The notes under the pieces were generated by a model. It saw nothing but the letters and a program-made list of their open reading frames with translations, was not told the DNA's origin and ran no database searches. 64,000 bases of DNA, taken from the NCBI RefSeq assembly GCF_014218275.1, contig NZ_AP023213.1, positions 3,512,001 to 3,576,000 on the forward strand, read 5' to 3'. Shown here piece after piece: positions 61,620-64,000 of this stretch. The first letter of the stretch is position 1. Each line of letters begins with the position of its first letter. A program made the translations under genes and the position numbers. This DNA is from Citrifermentans bremense (GTDB lineage Bacteria > Desulfobacterota > Desulfuromonadia > Geobacterales > Geobacteraceae).

Positions 61620-62171
61620 ATGCTGGCAGCTGAGCGGCACACCGGCAGGAGCAGTTATTTCGAACCGGAATTCGGCACGGTCGCCGTAAAGATCGTCGCC
61701 GGCGAGTGCTTCGCCACGGCCGACTCCGTCGCCATAACCACCGTGCTCGGCTCCTGCGTCTCGGTCTGCCTCTACGACGTCGAGCGCGGGGTGGGAGGGA
61801 TGAACCACTTCATGCTCCCGGAGCTTTTGCAGGGAAGAAGCGCCGCCCCCTGCTCCCGCGCATGCAGCAGCAACTGCTGCGCCCGCTACGGAAGCTGCGC
61901 CATGAGGCTCCTCTTGCAGCAGCTGGAGCAGCTGGGGACGCACCGGTCGCGCCTCGCGGCGAAGGTGTTCGGGGCCGGGCGGGTGATGGCGATGGCGACC
62001 GACATCGGCGCGAGCAACGCCTCCTTCGCGCTGGAGTACCTGAGGCAGGAGGGTATCCCGGTGGTCGCGTCTGACCTGGGGGAGTGCTGCCCGCGCAAGC
62101 TGGTCTTCTTCCCCCGGACCGGGAAGGCGTGGGTGAAAAGGATGCGGGACCTTCCCGCCGCAAGAGGATAG
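61620..62171 (+). CDS. cheD: Chemoreceptor glutamine deamidase CheD
   Basis: 183 residues from ATG 61620, six bases after GGGAG, preferred over ATG 61605. Catalytic Cys in TTVLGSCVSVCLYD and His in GGMNHFMLP. Between about residues 70 and 100 it has an unusual cysteine-rich insert (PCSRACSSNCCARYGSC) not usual in CheD; possibly metal or redox sensing. TAG of cheD directly precedes cheB. Confidence 0.9.
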   Translation: MLAAERHTGRSSYFEPEFGTVAVKIVAGECFATADSVAITTVLGSCVSVCLYDVERGVGGMNHFMLPELLQGRSAAPCSRACSSNCCARYGSCAMRLLLQQLEQLGTHRSRLAAKVFGAGRVMAMATDIGASNASFALEYLRQEGIPVVASDLGECCPRKLVFFPRTGKAWVKRMRDLPAARG

Positions 62172-63263
62172 ATGGCAATAAAGGTTCTCATAGTAGACGA
62201 TTCCGCCCTGATACGCTCGCTGCTCACCGAGATCATCGACGCCCAGCCCGACCTGCAGGTGGTGGGCACGGCGCCCGACCCGCTGGCGGCCAGGCAGCGG
62301 ATCAAGGAGCTGAACCCTGACGTGCTCACCCTGGACGTGGAGATGCCCAAGATGGACGGGCTCGCCTTCCTGGAGAAGCTGATGCGTCTGCGCCCCATGC
62401 CGGTGGTGATGGTCTCCTCTCTCACCGAGAAGAGCTCGGCTGTGACGCTGAAGGCGCTGGAGATGGGAGCTTTCGATTTCGTGACCAAGCCGAAGATCGA
62501 CATCCGCAGCGGCATCATGGAGTACGCGGGGGATCTCACCGAAAAGATCCGCTGCGCCTACCTCTCCGGGCGCAGGAACAAGGTGGCCAGGCAAGCGCAG
62601 CTCTCCCCGGTACAGGAGAAGCTCTCGGCTGATGCGGTCCTCCCCAGCCGCCGGGACCACTTCTCCTCCACGGAGAAGGTGATCGCGGTCGGGGCCTCCA
62701 CCGGCGGGACCGAGGCGCTGAAAACCTTCCTCGCGGCGCTCCCCCCCGACTGCCCGGGGATACTGGTCACCCAGCACATGCCGGAGACCTTCACCAGGAC
62801 CTTCGCAGCGCGCCTGAACGGCCTCTGCCAGCTGGCGGTCAAGGAGGCGGAGCACGGGGAGCGGGTGCTGCCGGGCCACGCCTACATAGCGCCCGGCAAC
62901 CGTCACCTGATGCTGGCCAGAAGTGGCGCGAACTACACCGTGGCGCTCGGGGACGGCCCCCCGGTATCCCGGCACCGCCCCTCGGTGGACGTCTTATTCC
63001 GCTCCGCGGCCAACTGCGCCGCCGCCAACAGCCTCGGCATCATCATGACCGGCATGGGAGACGACGGCGCCGCCGGTATGCTGGAGATGCACGCGGCGGG
63101 GGCGAGGACCATCGCCCAGGACGAGGAGAGCTGCGTCGTGTTCGGCATGCCCAGGGAGGCGATAGCCCGCGGCGGCGTCGACGAGGTGGTGCCGCTTGGC
63201 GACATCGCGGGGCGCCTGCTCGGCTGGCTCGCCTCGCACGGCAGGAGAAGTTTCAGGGTGTAG
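62172..63263 (+). CDS. cheB: Chemotaxis methylesterase CheB
   Basis: 363 residues. Receiver domain with phosphoacceptor D55 ([13 protein letters not shown]) and methylesterase domain with Ser in [11 protein letters not shown], His in TQHMPETFT and Asp in [12 protein letters not shown]. Complete. Removes methyl groups from the MCP. Next gene on + is a Cache-domain sensor 63 bases on. Confidence 0.95.
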   Translation: MAIKVLIVDDSALIRSLLTEIIDAQPDLQVVGTAPDPLAARQRIKELNPDVLTLDVEMPKMDGLAFLEKLMRLRPMPVVMVSSLTEKSSAVTLKALEMGAFDFVTKPKIDIRSGIMEYAGDLTEKIRCAYLSGRRNKVARQAQLSPVQEKLSADAVLPSRRDHFSSTEKVIAVGASTGGTEALKTFLAALPPDCPGILVTQHMPETFTRTFAARLNGLCQLAVKEAEHGERVLPGHAYIAPGNRHLMLARSGANYTVALGDGPPVSRHRPSVDVLFRSAANCAAANSLGIIMTGMGDDGAAGMLEMHAAGARTIAQDEESCVVFGMPREAIARGGVDEVVPLGDIAGRLLGWLASHGRRSFRV

Positions 63264-63326
63264 CAGCAAATGACCCGCAGCATGAGGCGGCATCGGAAGT
63301 GAAGCCCGGTTGGGCAGAGGGAACAT

Positions 63327-64000
63327 GTGAGATTACCGGCAAGCAAAATTTCCGTTGTCGTCCTTTTCAGTGCGGTGAGCATCGCGCTGGTGATGATGGC
63401 GGCAAGCCACCTCATGCTCGGGCAGATCAGGGAAGAGGCCGTGCGCCAGGCCACCCGGCAGCAGGAGAGCAGCATGTCCGCCATGTGGGAGCAGATGGCG
63501 CGCCGCGGCAGGAACTTCCGCATCGAAGACGGCAAGCTCTACGTGGGGGACTATTACGTCCTGAACGGCGACAACGAGATCCCGGACCGCATCTTCGCTA
63601 TAACCGGGAGCAGGGCCACCATTTTCATGGGGAACGTCCGGGTCGCCACAAACATCATGCGATCCGACGGCACGCGCGCCATAGGGACCCGTATGATCGG
63701 CCCCGCCTACCAGGCCATCTTCCGTGAGGGGACCCGCTACCGCGGCGAGGCCGACATCCTCGGCACCCCCTATTTCACTGCGTACGACCCGATAAGGGAC
63801 ATGCACGGCAAGATCATCGGCGCCCTTTTCGTCGGGGTGAAGCAGAGCGAGTACCTGGCGAGCTACGACCGGATCAACCTGAAGATCCGGGCCATCAGCG
63901 TCATGCTGGGCATGTTCTTCGTCCTTCTGGCCGTGCTTTTGGTCCAGGTCCGCAAGCGGAGCGAGAATGCGTTGCAGCAGCAGTTGGCCTTCCAGCAGCT
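63327..64000 (+). CDS. Cache-domain membrane sensor, partial at window end
   Basis: Open from GTG 63327 (AGAGGGAA upstream) to the window edge, 224 codons without a stop. Membrane helix about 8-28, periplasmic sCache_3-like domain (TIFMGNVRVATNIM, GTRYRGEADILGTPYFTAYDPI, GKIIGALFVGVK), second membrane helix about 190-210, then the start of a cytoplasmic coil (RKRSENALQQQLAFQQL). That linker usually precedes PAS/GGDEF or histidine-kinase output; the output lies beyond the window. Confidence 0.8.
   Translation, partial: MRLPASKISVVVLFSAVSIALVMMAASHLMLGQIREEAVRQATRQQESSMSAMWEQMARRGRNFRIEDGKLYVGDYYVLNGDNEIPDRIFAITGSRATIFMGNVRVATNIMRSDGTRAIGTRMIGPAYQAIFREGTRYRGEADILGTPYFTAYDPIRDMHGKIIGALFVGVKQSEYLASYDRINLKIRAISVMLGMFFVLLAVLLVQVRKRSENALQQQLAFQQ

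Noticed and set aside
1-64000. CRISPR array, tRNA, rRNA, insertion sequence or prophage
   Set aside because: No regularly spaced repeats, no cloverleaf or rRNA sequence noticed by eye, and no transposase or phage structural gene among the coding regions.

Overview
The window looks like chromosome of a Geobacteraceae-type bacterium (Geobacter, Geomonas or Citrifermentans sense; Desulfuromonadia). The reasons are high-GC coding, many exported multiheme c-type cytochromes, close matches to the OmcS nanowire cytochrome, the Geobacter-type CX4CH/CX2CH lipoprotein cytochromes, and a selenoprotein-type ArsS. I saw no rRNA, tRNA, CRISPR array, insertion sequence or phage gene.

Layout. 0-3.6 kb: an OmpA-family protein, an OmcS-like hexaheme cytochrome and a small exported protein, all on +. 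3.7-20.2 kb, all on -: a long co-directional cluster. In transcription order it is omcS homologue (20208), second OmcS paralogue, YVTN beta-propeller lipoprotein, large outer-membrane barrel, two CsgG/LpoB-like lipoproteins, SurA-like periplasmic PPIase, 26-heme and 16-heme cytochromes, NHL propeller, then Sel1 and lipoprotein genes, ending at a strong bidirectional terminator at 3640-3677. It reads as a filament-cytochrome production and export module. 20.6-35.7 kb: an NHL protein, three TMTC-like membrane/TPR proteins, a chymotrypsin-fold protease, a methyltransferase, two polyprenyl-phosphate-sugar-type GT2 enzymes, a YfhO-like membrane protein, an HHH-FKBP fusion and two Sel1 proteins. This looks like surface glycosylation and exported-protein maturation. 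35.8-42 kb: small exported proteins, a nonaheme cytochrome made of three triheme modules, Sel1 proteins and a tandem pair of pentaheme lipoproteins.

From 42.5 kb the genes look more housekeeping-like: a conserved unknown, DUF2318 and HMA-domain exported proteins, a ferredoxin translationally coupled to a sensor kinase, an ArsS radical SAM gene whose apparent stop is best read as selenocysteine, its AhpD-like partner, and a Rieske/cytochrome b/pentaheme quinol-oxidising complex. 50.5-55.6 kb holds an acyltransferase, ACP, NadE-like enzyme, AMP ligase, broken asparagine synthetase and GT2, resembling a surface-polymer decoration cluster. 56.0-64.0 kb is a chemotaxis operon (STAS, CheA, CheW, MCP, CheR, CheD, CheB) behind a sigma-28-type promoter, followed by a Cache-domain sensor cut by the window end.

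Family names come from motif recognition without database searches. Start codons were chosen by ribosome-binding-site spacing and signal peptides and often differ from the longest possible reading frame.
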